From Mansonella perstans (Eukaryota; Nematoda; Chromadorea; Rhabditida; Onchocercidae), in the NCBI GenBank assembly GCA_037074765.1, contig JBAMDO010000147.1:62001-126000 (forward strand): a stretch of 64,000 nt of DNA, in the 5' to 3' direction. A program made the position numbers and the translations under genes. The notes beneath the pieces are model-generated. The model did not search any database and was not told the origin of the DNA. It worked only from the letters and a program-made list of their open reading frames with translations. Below, piece by piece: positions 1-39,006 of the stretch (position 1 is its first letter; the number at the start of each line of letters is the position of its first letter).

Positions 1-96
1 TATACGATTTGAATTGACGCCCAGAAGGTTATTTTTTTTTTTTGTTTTGTGCTTCAGTATTGCTTCAGTTCTCATCTTATTCCAAGCTTTTTTTAG

Positions 97-26256
<26,160 letters not shown>

Positions 26257-26828
26257 TTGATTGGGGCCATTCAGGGATCCATCCCATATCATTCCGTAGC
26301 TTTTGCATTTTATATGAATTTCATTTTCCTTTGATAGCATTTAGCAGATTTTCATTATTTCTAAGAGGGAAATAAATTATTATAAAGTATTTTCGTCATC
26401 GATTATACTGTCATTGTTACTTGGTTCAATTTAATATATTGTGATACATTGTTAAAAAGTTGTGATTTATTTTTGGTTTGAGTTTTTCATTTCATTTGTG
26501 ATAGCGAAAAGACGGAATTAAGTGTAATGAGAGATATGTTTATAAACATAAAAATAAAAACATACAAATGGAGAGAGCATTTGCAGGATCTATTAGCTGT
26601 ATTAGTAGAATGAGAATGCCAGAATTAAAATGTCTGGAAAGATTAAAAAAATTAAAAATGACTACTAATGTGGATATTTACATGGAGAGAACATTTGCAG
26701 GATTTATTAGCTGTATCAGTAGAACGAGAATGCCAGTAATACCAGTGGGCATTTCATTAAGCATAAGCATATTTAGAAATTTTGGTCTACATATAAGGAG
26801 GAAATTTAAAAGTATTCCAGTTAACCAT
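26257..26828. other. Neurobeachin 3' flank
   Basis: AT-rich. A poly(A) signal AATAAA lies at 26373-26378, about 120 bp past the stop codon. A two-copy direct repeat (AGAGCATTTGCAGGATCTATTA and a variant) lies at about 26570-26720. No gene seen; the open frames here merge into the adjoining tandem array. Confidence 0.6.
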
Positions 26829-27842
26829 GATATTTTTGCAAAAAGAGCAGAATCTACAATTCTCCCTGATATTTTTGCAAAAAGCGCAATTCTGCAATTC
26901 TCCCTGATATTTTTGCAAAAAGCCAATTCTGCAATTCTCCCTGATATTTTTGCAAAAAGAGCAGAATCTACAATTCTCCCTGATATTCTTGCAAAAAGAG
27001 CAGAATCTACAATTCTCCCTGATATTTTTGCAAAAAGAGCAGAATCTACAATTCTCCCTGATATTCTTGCAAAAAGAGCAGAATCTACAATTCTCCCTGA
27101 TATTTTTGCAAAAAGAGCAGAATCTACAATTCTCCCTGATATTTTTGCAAAAAGAGCAGAATCTACAATTCTCCCTGATATTTTTGCAAAAAGAGCAGAA
27201 TCTGCAATTCTCCCTGATATTTTTGCAAAAAGAGCAGAATCTACAATTCTCCCTGATATTTTTGCAAAAAGAGCAGAATCTACAATTCTCCCTGATATTT
27301 TTGCAAAAAGAGCAGAATCTACAATTCTTCCTGATATTTTTGCAAAAAGAGCAGAATCTACAATTCTCCCTGATATTTTTGCAAAAAGAGCAGAATCTAC
27401 AATTCTCCCTGATATTTTTGCAAAAAGAGCAGAATCTGCAATTCTCCCTGATATTTTTGCAAAAAGAGCAGAATCTACAATTCTCCCTGATATTTTTGCA
27501 AAAAGAGCAGAATCTACAATTCTCCCTGATATTTTTGCAAAAAGCGCAATTCTGCAATTCTCCCTGATATTTTTGCAAAAAGCGCAATTCTGCAGCTTCC
27601 CTGATATTTTTGCAAAAAGCGCAATCTGCAATTCTCCCTGATATTTTTGCAAAAAGCGCAATTCTGCAATTCTCCCTGATATTTTTGCAAAAAGCGCAAT
27701 TCTGCAGCTTCCCTGATATTTTTGCAAAAAGCGCAATTCTGCAATTCTCCCTGATATTTTTGCAAAAAGCGCAATTCTGCAGCTTCCCTGATATTTTTGC
27801 AAAAAGCGCAACTCTGCAATTCTCCCTGATATTTTTGCAAAA
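26829..27842. repeat. 39-bp tandem array (about 27 units) between converging genes
   Basis: About 27 head-to-tail units, each starting GATATTTTTGCAAAAAG. The central block is uniform 39-bp units (spacer AGCAGAATCTACAATTCTCCCT with few substitutions). The right-hand end instead alternates 38-bp (CGCAATTCTGCAATTCTCCCT) and 37-bp (CGCAATTCTGCAGCTTCCCT) forms, i.e. a dimeric higher-order pattern. Every unit contains the perfect palindrome TTTTTGCAAAAA. Because 39 is divisible by three, frames on both strands stay open for 350-400 codons. These are repeat artefacts, with no signal peptide, splice logic or family match. Confidence 0.95.
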
Positions 27843-29089
27843 TGCTTGCATCGTTCTAATACCAATACCAAAGCTTTACCCACAGCTACCTACAGATCGC
27901 CGATCTTGTTAGTTATTATTTCGATTTCCACTTTTGATACATTTCTATTCATTTTGTCATCTCTAAAAGCATCTACGTCTTTCCTTTTCACGTCTGTGCA
28001 ATCCCTCTTAATGAATTAAAAGGAGACAAAAGTCCTTCCCTAATTATATTTATTAGCTTTAACAGGTCCATTATGATGACCGATGACCTAGCCTATTATA
28101 ATAAAGCTGACAGACATGGAACAAATTAGCGGAGTATATACATGAAGCATACAGATATCTGTATATAGCATGCATTACAAACATAGAAAATACGGTAGTA
28201 AGCAGTGAATCCAGTTAATTAATGAGTTAAACAGGTTAAACAAGCAATAATTGATAATTCAAATATGCCACTGTAACACATATGAAACTGAATGCATGTT
28301 CAATTAGCACTGTCTAATATTTTTTCAACAAGAAACTGCAGGAAATTCTGAATGACCTAACACATGATATCTGAATAACTCTAAATGATCTAATGCATGA
28401 CACCTGAATAGCTCTAAATGATCTAATTCATCTAACCTGAATAGCTTACGAATTGAATGCTGTCTCGGTCAACCGTAATAAACTAGTGAACTAGCTTAGC
28501 ATTAGGCTATTAAATTATGACGACGTTTCTAGCGTAAAACGCATTAAGCACAAAATAAAGTTTTTATTTTGCTATGATATCTGCTAGCTTAGGCATGTTT
28601 CAATCAAGTTAATGTATATACGCGCTATATATCTCAGATCCATATATGTACTAGCAGATATACTAGCAAATGATTCAATCTACGATTACAATTTGCAATA
28701 AAGATTTAAATAATTTAAATTCCTAGAGAGCTAAGACAAAGATCAAACACAACATTTATGTACAAGAATTTAATTTAAAAGTAGGAATGGATGTACAAGA
28801 AGTGTCTCAGTAATGTACAATCAAAGAAAGTAATAATACAAAGTAAAATAATATAAATTTGGCCATCTTAAGAAACTAATGACAATTTCATGAGAATTTT
28901 CAAAAAAAATTCTCTTTCGGGAAGGAGTTACAAATAAGTTGTTGCAAATATACCGTCAAATATATTGCAAAAATACAAATATATTCCAAAATATATCGCC
29001 AACAAATTAAGAAAGAAAATTTGCAAAATTTGAAAAACAATTCCAACCGGAATGAAAACATATTTGAATTAATAAATACTTCGTTATTT
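27843..29089. other. Gap between the 39-bp array and WDR7; no gene seen
   Basis: AT-rich, many stops in all frames. It holds a dispersed element at about 28225-28320, which resembles 23664-23750, and a short repeat at about 28370-28440 (units with CTGAATAGCTCTAAATGATC). The right end is the WDR7 3' flank. Confidence 0.5.
28225..28320 (+). repeat. Dispersed repeat copy
   Basis: Shares ordered blocks with 23664-23750: ACAGGT(C/T)AAACAAGCA, AAATATGCCACT(A/G)TAACA and ATTAGCACTGTCTAA. Probably a decayed interspersed element; class unknown. Confidence 0.6.
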
Positions 29090-32000
29090 CTACAAAGCAA
29101 ATCTATACTCTCTACTATTTGGAAGCATCAAAGTGACCGATCTGAGCGAGATCCATACTAAACGAGCTCTGAACAGTTGCTGCGCACCACCAGGAGAGAA
29201 GACTGGAAAGATTCCAGGTGCTGACTGTGACTTAACACATTTTAATTGACTCTGACCCATACCCTAAAAATCAAAGGTTACTAACATTCTGTGCAACTGA
29301 AGAGAGCAAACAATATATATATATATATATATAAGTTCATCTAAAACTCAATAGCAATTGCTTGAGAGATAAATTTAGGTTGCTTTCATTCTACGTCCAT
29401 AAACATAATGAGATGTCGCTTGGATTGAATTTCGTAGAGAGGTGAGCTTTAATAAAGAGAAAGAGCTGACCAGGAATGTCTGCGACGTTTGCCAAAATGA
29501 TAATTTAGCTTCTTCTGCCCCGTAAGTAGCTAGAAATTTGCCATCTTCCGAAAATGCCACCGCTGTAACAGCACCTTTATGAGCCTGCAGCGTCTGAAAC
29601 TTACTAACATTCATAAATAATTCCATAATATACTGATGTCATATCAAAAAGAAATCTATGCCATACTAATAAATATTAAATATCTTAATTAGTTTTTTAA
29701 ACTTCTTTTTTCAAAAAATTTCTCCATATTTTTTTGATTTTCGAAAATAAAACAGATAAATAGAACTTGTTTTACTACGGTAGAATCACTAATCATAAGA
29801 GGTAGTAATACCTGTGCTCTGGCAGTTCTCAACTCATGAACAACTATCGTACCATTTCGCCCACCAAAGGCAATACGGCGGGTATTCGAACAGTATGCAA
29901 CCATGTAGAACCGGCAAAAGAAATCATTACTTTTTTATTGATCTATTTAATAGAGTCCAGAAAAAAAGGATTCTATAAACAGAATTAGTGCATGTTAGTA
30001 GTAGATGGAACATTGCAGAAATCAATAAATGTAACATGAAAACATATACCTTGTTATTGGTGGGAAAATTTCTGACAGTGATTTATGCTTAAGTAGTGAT
30101 GCATCCAAGCAGTGGATAAGTATATCACCCACCTGAAATCATTATCTATAAGAAAAGCAAGAAAAGCCAAAATAGGAAATTTCAATTCATAGCTCTAATT
30201 CAAACAGATATCTATAACAAAACTACTGGAATCATCAAATCGGCAACGATCGCGTATTCCTTTTCCGAGAGCAATTCAATGATACGCAGCACTTCCGCTC
30301 GACACTTTAACAATGGATTGCTAGTGGAATGTTGAAGAGTTTGATGCTGTGCAACACTATTATAACGAGCTACCTGAAACATCATGAAAACAGTAAAGAA
30401 ATGAAATTAGAAATATGTTGTTAAGTAAAAGTTCTAAAGAAAAATCAAAGAAATAAGGCTTAAGACAAAAGAATTAAGTCAGGAAAATGAAAATGAACAA
30501 ATCGATTATTTTGTATAACTACTGAAAAACTTTCAATATCAATAATATTTTTGTTTCATTGATATAACCAACTTCTTTGCTTAATGCTGTGATTACTGCC
30601 GGTGGTCGCGATGTGGCAATTAAACTTAATGCATGACGTGCTGTATGACAAACATCCATTGATGGAGTTAAAATAGCCACTGGAGTACTTCTGCAAGGTG
30701 ATTTACTGAATATTCATATTCTATTATGCAAAGAATGAGAAACAAAAAAATATTAGCATTTCTTGACAGATTAACAGCAAAGAATTACACAAATTGCTTA
30801 TCGGTGCTGGTAGCCAATTCCAAAAGAATTAGCAACAATTTAGTGATATCCAAATGAGGTTGCCAAACGCCGAAGCCTCGTCCGATCAAATCTACGGCGG
30901 TACGACGAAGTGATGAATGATATGGTAACAGTGTTGTTGGTGGAGCAATAAGTAGCTCTAAGAGAGACTGTGCAGTAGCTCGTGAAATGTCCAACTATAA
31001 ATTAATTCAAAAAACAAATCATCTTCGACTGCTAACAAACGTTGCCGTTTGGAATATTATAATATTACAATCATTAATAAAGACGATAATGATGAAACAT
31101 CTTATCAGAAACTACATTATAGTCTATATAATACTAACCTTATTCATTTCGTCTGGAAACTCGGCACCAATCACGCCAAGCAATATTACTGATGTTGCTT
31201 GATTTCGCCGAATTTGTTGTACACCAGCCTCCCTCGAAAATCTAACATCTACTGAAAATCATTAACAGAATTTGGCTCACAACATTAGTTATTAGAATAC
31301 ACACAGTTGAAGTTCTTTTTTACTCTTACAAGCTCGATTAGTTACATGAAATCAATGATTACAGCTAACATAAGAGGATCAAAAGTCCGAAAAAAAGAAG
31401 AATGAAAATCAAAATAAATCTCGTTTAGATTAATCGCACCACTGGCAGTTGCATCCGGGAGTGCTTTTTCGCCTTTGCGATGAGGAATCGGAGGTGGCTG
31501 AGAAGTAGTGGTTGTTCCAGCTGCAGTATTCATAGATGCTATCACAGCACGACTACCAAAAATTGAGAGAGAAGGATCCAGAAGGGTTGGAAGAAATACA
31601 GACCACGATTCCACTAAACGTTTTCGGCCATTGACACTAAGACGTGTCAATTCTCTGGTTAATAATGCTTGAGCGGCCATTCTCACTTCTAAACATCGAT
31701 CTTGCCACCTGAAGCTCATCACAGTGACAGCCAAGTACAACAACTTATCTTTACGGATTCAGCAGTTATCAAAGATGTCTTGACACTTACGTCCTAAACC
31801 ACAGATTGCAAACAAAGTTTAATGAACTATAAAGAAACAAAAAATACCTTTTCGCGAGTAATTCTATCCTTGGTGGGCAATAAATATTCTTTGGTTTTAT
31901 TAAATCGGGCAAAAGACAACAGTGTAGCGCAGCAATTAGCGACCACCCTTGTTTTAACTGCAAATCGTTTTCGTGAGATTCAGCATCGGAAGAACGCAAT

Positions 32001-35000
32001 GAACAGTTTCTGGAAAACCATAGGAACAGAAATATCAACATAACATTAAGCTAATGATAAAATTCCTAACATCAATTTTATAACTGATTTTACATTGAGC
32101 AAAATAAACGGATTACCACCAACCCCTGAAAAATATCTTTATCTGCAACAGATAATATGAAATTTAGGATCGTTGTGACCTCAAAAGAATATTCCTCTTA
32201 GCGATATCGAAAGAAGTGCCATGTAGTGACATCAATGTATTCGCGAGAGCAATAACTGTCAATAGATGCGCTGTTGTTAGAGAACTTCCGGTGGTCCATC
32301 GAATAGCACTTGCAAAATTATCAAACGAAGTACCATTACTGAATTTCCCTGTAGGCATGTACACTACTAGATATCCTGAAATGGGCTAATGAACACATGA
32401 ATGCATATCCAGTTTAATATAGAACAAGCAATCACGCCGAATAATAAAATCAAATAGATAACAAGCTGAGAAGCGCAGCATTCTTTCATAATCTTTTATC
32501 CTGCAAAACAAATACGAATATAGTATCTGACTGACAAAGCGTTCATTCTAAAATAATCAGAAGATTACCAATGTGAAAATACAATGAAATGAGAAACCTT
32601 GTCGCGATTCAACGCCAAAACTTAGTGGTATTGACGGTTTCACAAGACACAATTTTTTCAAGCAAACTTCATCCAAATCAACATCAAGAGTCCAGGCGTA
32701 TAATAAACTCATGCAAAGTTTTGCAACATCCAAATAAAGTTCGGATCCCGTTTGCCATGCAATTTTCGGCACTGCTGTCCGAGAATCTAACTGCTGTTTA
32801 CCCATCAATATTGTTGACAACGACTTGTTTTCCGTACTCTCACCTGATGAGAGTTTATTTTCGAGTGCTAAAAGGCCAGCTGAAATTACAGCTGTTAACA
32901 GCACAAAAATGTAAAAAAATATCAAGAATTTAATGAATGATGGTAAAAAAGGAAACGAAATTCGGAACATGGAGATTAAAAGTACCGATCAAAGAATCAA
33001 CATTGAAAAATACAAGATGTGATGAACTAGGTGTTTTAGTCATAGCTTTAATATTCATAGGAGGTGGTAAAGCGAGAACTTTTTCAGTCCTGCTTGCAAT
33101 CTTTCCATCGCGATTGCCAGTTGCAATTTGTTTCATCTAAAATTGTTGGATTAAAAATAAGTTGAAAACAGTCTTGCTGAAATTCATGAAAAATCCAAAC
33201 ATTCTACAAAGTAAATCCACGATCATAATTTCCTGGATGCTTTAGGTAAGATACAATATAACTATACCAACTGCAGGCAACTCTAACAATACGGCAATAT
33301 ATTTTAAAGATCGAAGCAAAGTTAAACTTCCAAATTGCAAGAAAACATACCGCAAGTATGTTTTTGTTTTTCAAAGCACGTAATATTTGGACAGCTTGAG
33401 AAGCGCCAGCTTCATCATCTATTTCAGCCACACCAACTTGTTCATTGCAGGCTGTTAGAATTTCTTCTGACATCTGTCCGTTAACAATTCTTTCCAAACT
33501 CGCTGAAAGACAACAAAACAATACTTATTCTACACATATATATAAACAAAATTTTTATTTATTAGAGACTCGATTTTTTAATTTAGTAAGTAGTAAAAAT
33601 AAATACTTTAGATGAATTGTTACAATTAGAGCCATAGGTTTTGGTTACAGTGTTCTTCTCTTAGACTGATGGCCTTACAGATCGGATTTGTTATCCTTCA
33701 CCTAAGATGGCTGCTTGAAAACTAATCAGCCTATCCTGCCCATCGTAAACATACTTTGTCTAATCCTCTGGTTGGAATCTACCTGGCAGGAACAACCTGC
33801 ATAGCTCATAACCTCATAAGGAAGTGCAAGCTCTTTTCCCATGAAAAAAAGGCAAATGTCCGTGAAATCATTGCTAGTAATATGAAATATTATGTACTAT
33901 GATAAGCAGCGCAATGAAGGGTGAAATGACCAACGATTTGGTTAACAATCAGCGTTATTAGATTATAATCTAATTATAGATATGAAACACAGACCAGTAT
34001 CCATTTGCCACACATAAACAGTTTCATTCTCGCATTTCAACAACAGGAAATTATCCAAAGGTCGCCATTTTACATCAACTATTGGAAATAATTGCCGGCT
34101 TGCCAGCAGAAGACATCTATTTTCTTTCAGAGATAAAAGCGCTGCTGAATTATCGCCAGATATGGAACAAATCGTATGAAGAATTCGTGGCTGAAATAAT
34201 TCAAAGGTTTCACAATAGATAGATGCCATGCTGCAAAACATATCACTAAGAAATGATCCGGAACGTACATTACATGTTTCCGGAGGAATAAGCATATGCA
34301 AGATTGGACCGCCTTGGACGCAAAACCGGTACAGTTTTGATCCGGTATTTAAATTCCATGTTATGACAGAAAAGTCGCTGGATCCAGAAAGCAATATCTG
34401 CTGGTCATACCGCGGATGTTCTTCATGTGGATACAGGAAACATGTTACAGCAGCAGTATGACCACATAAATGTCGACGACCGAGCTCTGTAATATAGCTT
34501 CATTCTTAGTGGTATTAGTGGTATTAAACTTCTTGAAAACATCCAAATCATATTTCATTTAACAAAATAGGAGCAAATGGCAACCTTCGCTTTTGGTCAA
34601 GAGTTGTTTTGAAATGGCATCGCAACCATACATAAGGATTATATTCCCATCACTAAGTCCAATAATAAGGCGTCCTTGGCCACTAATGTAATAAGTAGCA
34701 GTAACCTCGCGATCATCCTAAACTATAGCAGATTATATATTTTCGCTAACTACTTCGAAATTGACAATTATTTATAGCTCCGCACATACTTCATCATCGT
34801 ATATGGACGGCGGCGAGTTCTTCAAGCTATCCCACTGGCATCTCATGCTTGTTTCTAACTTGGGTTGCTCCAATTTCATTTTATGTTTTGATTGTATTGA
34901 CACATCAAATTCCCACAATGCTATATTGCTTTCCGTATCGGCTCGGCAAATAAAATGATCTGAGATACAAAATACTATATGCGTTGACTGCTGAAATGAA

Positions 35001-38000
35001 TTCTTAGTAAAATACTGCAAATACTGCCACGAAAAATCATCTGAACAAATGAAAAACGAGGAAATGCCTTAAATCGGTAATTCATAAAATATTTTTTTTT
35101 AAAATACTTCGTAACGTATTTATTGATCACTCTGAAAAGGATTACTAACCAGATTATTAGTTGATTTGTTTCGCAAAATCATCAATAGTGACGGATTGTT
35201 AAGTTCTTCCGTTTCACATTTGGAACCGCAGGAAAGCAACCTAAATCAAAAAAAAAGTTGCACTTCAGATAATTGGCAAAACAAATTCAAGTATGCAATC
35301 CAGTACTACCAAACTTCACAGACAGATAGTCTCACATTTCTCTCATAGCCAAAAACTTACGGATGGGGAAGTTGATAAATATATACAGAGCCATCTGCAC
35401 AAGCTACTGCAGATCGCTCATCAGACAATAATTTCCCGTCACAGATATATTCTTCAGAAAAATAAATTACCAAACGATTAAGATCAACCAGTTGGAATAT
35501 CTGGAAAAAGACATAAATGCCATAAAAAAAAGTTATAAAAAGAAAACGTCATAGCGATGGAGAACTGCGAAAAGCAGTAAAATAATGTTATTAATAATTA
35601 AGATCGCCTGGCTGGCAACTGATAATATAACTTTCCCATTTAACTCGCTTCTGATTATTTAGTTGCACATCTCATGCAACAATATCTTAAATTGGATGAT
35701 CTTATCGTTCATAATTGTTTCTTTCATTTTAAGTCTTTGTAAGAAGAACGCACCTGCCATGAACTAGAATTAAATACCAGAAATATGGAAGGTGAAGAGG
35801 AATGCCAAGAGACAGAACAAACTTCATTTATCTCCACATTCCTCGATTCTGTTTCATAGATAGGCAACTCCTGCATTTGACAAAAAAGCTTTTTTGATTA
35901 ATTTAATACTAAAGCAAAAAATTTACTAATAATGAAAACAAATGGTTACAAGCTACAAACATGCAGTGATTTATATAATGACATCTCAATTTATATTGAT
36001 AAATAATAATACTGATCAAGAGAACAATGAACAAACCTTTTTATCTAAGTCAAACAATAACCAAACCTTCATCATGCCAGACGTCGTCATACCTAGCACT
36101 GCATCTAAAATGAAACTCCATAGAACCAAAAACAATCATATCTCTATAATTATGCAAGCAAAAGAACTGAAAATTAAAAATCATACCAAAAAATAAAAAC
36201 AAAAAAATCGCCACAAAAATTAACCAAAACGAAAAAATAAGGCAATTCCTGCAAAGTTAAAAACCACAAGAAAAAACCACTTCTTCTCTTTTGAAAGAAC
36301 ATTAAACAACCAAAAATAAAAAGAAGCAGAACTACTCGACTTCAACATTAAAATTGAAAATTGTAAACTTCAATTCAAACAAAAAAACAATCAGAAATTT
36401 CTTGAACAACATAATAGTTAACCAAACAAACTATTCTTCTACTCTTAGCTAAAAAAATAACAAAAGTACAAATAACAAAAATTCTTCCCAAATAATATAG
36501 TCAATTACACGAAAATTAATAAAACTAAAAGCAATCACAAAAAAAAAAAAACAAAAAACTGCGAAAAATCTCAAGATTAGTTCAGAAGACTAAAAACAAC
36601 TTGCTTATAATATCAAATTCTTTAATCGAAAATTAAAAATAATGAAAAAAACTTGCACTAATATTATTGAAATTAAAAAATCAAAAAAAATGGTACAAAA
36701 AAAAGTAAGCAAAATAGCAACATGATAATATTCGAAATAAAGAAAAAAGAAAACAAACGGAAAATTCCCACCAAAAAATAATTAAATCCCATAAAAGAAT
36801 TATCAAAATAAAAAAAAATCAGGTCAGTCTTATAAATGACATCAGTATAGTGATCTATAACAAATTTACTCTTAAACTCAGTTAAAAAAATACCAAAAGA
36901 ATTAATTAAAAAAGTAACAAATAAAAAACATACAAAAATAAACAACGTAGTATTCAAAACCGAGTATTCAAAACGATTAAAAATTTAAAGGGTAAAGAGA
37001 GTAAACAATTGACCAAAAAGTAAAAACAACAGAAAAAAACAAGAATAACAAAATAATTTACTGGAAAATTCAGCTCATACAATAACAGTAATAAGATAAA
37101 ATAAAAAAAAAAAACTAAAGAAAACCAAAAGAATCATAATAAAAACGAGATATAAAATAATCCTTACCACAATACTCTCTAATATACAAAAGCCCGCAAA
37201 AACAACAGAATAGGGATTTCTACAGGTACTTCGGGCAACCAGACATGCAAGAAATATATAGGGAACTTAACTAAAAAACACATTCTCAAAAAAAATACAA
37301 ACTCAAAAGATGCAAAAAAATCATAATAAATAAAATTTGAAAAACAAAAAATACGACTGTAAAAATAAATAAGAAAAAACAAAGTATAAAAAATCAGAAA
37401 TAATAAGCAATAATTTTTTCCATCTGACGCCAACAAACAAAACAAAACAAGATATATAGTCAACTCATAAAAAATACAAAAAATGACAAATCTTGGATAA
37501 CAAAAAAAAAAAAAACTCTAAAAAAACACGAAGACAACTACAAAAAATTTAAAATGTGGATGATCATCAGATAATTTATGAAATGCAACACAATAACTTT
37601 CTCCTTATTATTCAGTCATAAAAAAATTACGAACAATCATTTAAATTCAATAACATTTTCTAGCAAAATCATAAAATTCACTGCCTATTTGAAAATTTAA
37701 TCACATGTTACGCTATCCTTGAAGATAAATAAAAGAGCAAAGATATGATTGTCACGGACAATCGACTGTCTTTCGCCCAGTAAGTTTTCCAAATAACTCT
37801 TCGATAACATCACCACTTCTTACTAATAATTCTAATGAAGTGAAGTTAGTAATAGGTTACGCAAGTAAGACGAGCATGTTACAACTGTGTGGCACTATTT
37901 GATAAACGACCATATCTTACCATATCACAGAGAAAGCACCAGCTGAAAGCTAAGATAACTCTCACTAAATGATATTTTGAAACGTTCATACCTTGTTTGC

Positions 38001-39006
38001 TTGAATAACTGATGATAGCGAATGCAGCAATCCAATCTGGCTCTATTCGTGAGGTTAGAGTAAAGAGTATATTCATATCTTGTGGATCAATCACCAACAC
38101 TTCTGCATAATCTCCTACACAATATAACCCGCCCAAACTAAAGGAACCACTGGTCGTACGCTGAAATATCCACAGTAACATTCAAAGTTACCTAAAGAAT
38201 TGTCACACATTGCACTCATTAGAAAAAATCTTGAGCTAAACAAGCGCTGCAAATGAATCTAAGATAATGGAAGGACCAATGTGATGACGGCTCGATCTTG
38301 GAAGTTTTCTGAACGAAATATCATGAAGAAAGCCGACATACATAGGGAACAATTCGTCGATGTACATGCGTCATGAAGTTATTATCAATACATCGCCCAT
38401 CTGCGCCATCCCACAACGTCAGTTGGCCATCTGCAGAAGCACTTACGAATCTCCTGAAACTGATTAGAGCAAATTATCCGCATCAGATCCTGGAGTCATA
38501 TCATACACTGATATACAACATGCGTCAATATCAAATTTTCAATTTTTTTCCTGATTTTTTTGTATCTTTTGAGAAAAAAATGCTTTTTCATTCTTCAAAT
38601 AGAATCTTAAAAATATTACGCCGAATTTCGTGTGGTATCTGTTGCTGATAAAGCTGTAATCGGAGCTTCATGTCCAAGCAACATCATCTGTGCTTGTAAA
38701 TTCTCACCACATTTTTCCCATAATATCAAGGCACCATCTTCAGCTCCTGAAAAGTGTAAAATACATGCACTTTCAAATCTTAATTTCCGCGAATCTTATG
38801 AATGATTTGTCTGACGCTTGACGGGTTTCTGAATGGCCCACCTAAACCCTTACAATTATGCGCTTTTAAATTTGCTCACCACCATTACCTGTGATTATAA
38901 CTGCACCATCATTAAAGCACTGCAGGCAGCTAATGCGATGATTTGGTGGTTCTCTACCCCAAAGCGCAACTGCAACTGCCAAACCTGACTGTGCTGTTGC
39001 TGTCAT
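29090..39006 (-). CDS. rbc-2: Rabconnectin-3 beta / WDR7 orthologue
   Basis: WD40 protein that pairs with rabconnectin-3 alpha (DMXL) to control V-ATPase assembly and synaptic vesicle or endosome acidification (known for the family). Exons in transcript order: 39006-38889, 38746-38620, 38453-38342, 38160-37992, 36104-36037, 35870-35754, 35500-35361, 35240-35150, about 35014-34790, 34717-34585, 34486-33995, 33502-33351, 33136-32986, 32879-32598, 32375-32180, 32009-31848, 31708 to about 31355, 31251-31139, 30994-30789, 30690-30573, 30373-30227, 30132-30050, 29929-29812, 29593-29471, 29263-29090 (about 1,385 aa; human WDR7 about 1,490). Diagnostic blocks: ILLSGSSDFSVITWNLNTG, SRQLFPIVDVKWRP, YVWQMDTG, LKQGWSLIAALHCCLLPDL, RWQDRCLEVRMAAQALL, SSLRRTAVDLIGRGFGVW, RYFLATYG-type C-terminal WD repeats, and the tail SREYRFAL-stop. 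The start is the only Met before ALWGREPPNHRIS. One junction (near 31250-31360) could not be phased; the acceptor at 29930 is unusual (AAAAAG). Confidence 0.92.
33640..33850. other. Compositionally distinct island in a WDR7 intron
   Basis: About 200 bp with clearly higher GC than the surrounding intron between WDR7 exons 33995 and 33502. The minus strand has a 38-codon ATG ORF (33843 to about 33730) starting MGKELALPYEVMSYAG and ending TMGRIG. The plus strand has a partly open frame with one stop. No family recognised. Candidates are a decayed transposon fragment or a bacterial-endosymbiont insertion; neither is shown. Confidence 0.35.
36120..37560 (-). pseudogene. nad4: Nuclear mitochondrial insertion (NUMT) with decayed nad4, in a WDR7 intron
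   Basis: This part of the intron has a strong strand bias (plus strand A/C-rich, minus strand T-rich), like nematode mitochondrial coding strands. On the minus strand at about 37480-37179 one frame reads FYELTIYLVLFCLL, then MCFLVKFPIYFLHVWLP followed by EVPVEIPI. This matches the conserved core of NADH dehydrogenase subunit 4 (nematode consensus around KFPIYFLHLWLPKAHVEAP). A neighbouring frame supplies RQMEKI between these blocks, and another continues SVVFAGF past the end, so at least two frameshifts have accumulated. Some TGA codons fall where the mitochondrial code reads Trp. Outer limits are judged from composition only; the 36120-36950 part has mitochondrial-like bias but no gene I can name. 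Confidence 0.75.

Noticed and set aside
26568..27883. Open frames of 357, 401, 354 and 205 codons on both strands
   Set aside because: They are translations of the 39-bp tandem array, whose period is a multiple of three. Frames on both strands are open for the same reason and none has a domain.
32589..32933. 114-codon plus-strand ORF
   Set aside because: It is the antisense shadow of a well-conserved WDR7 exon (32879-32598).
36673..37463. Two hydrophobic minus-strand ORFs that look like small membrane proteins
   Set aside because: They lie in a WDR7 intron with mitochondrial-type composition. One contains frameshifted nad4, so they are treated as NUMT remnants and not nuclear genes.
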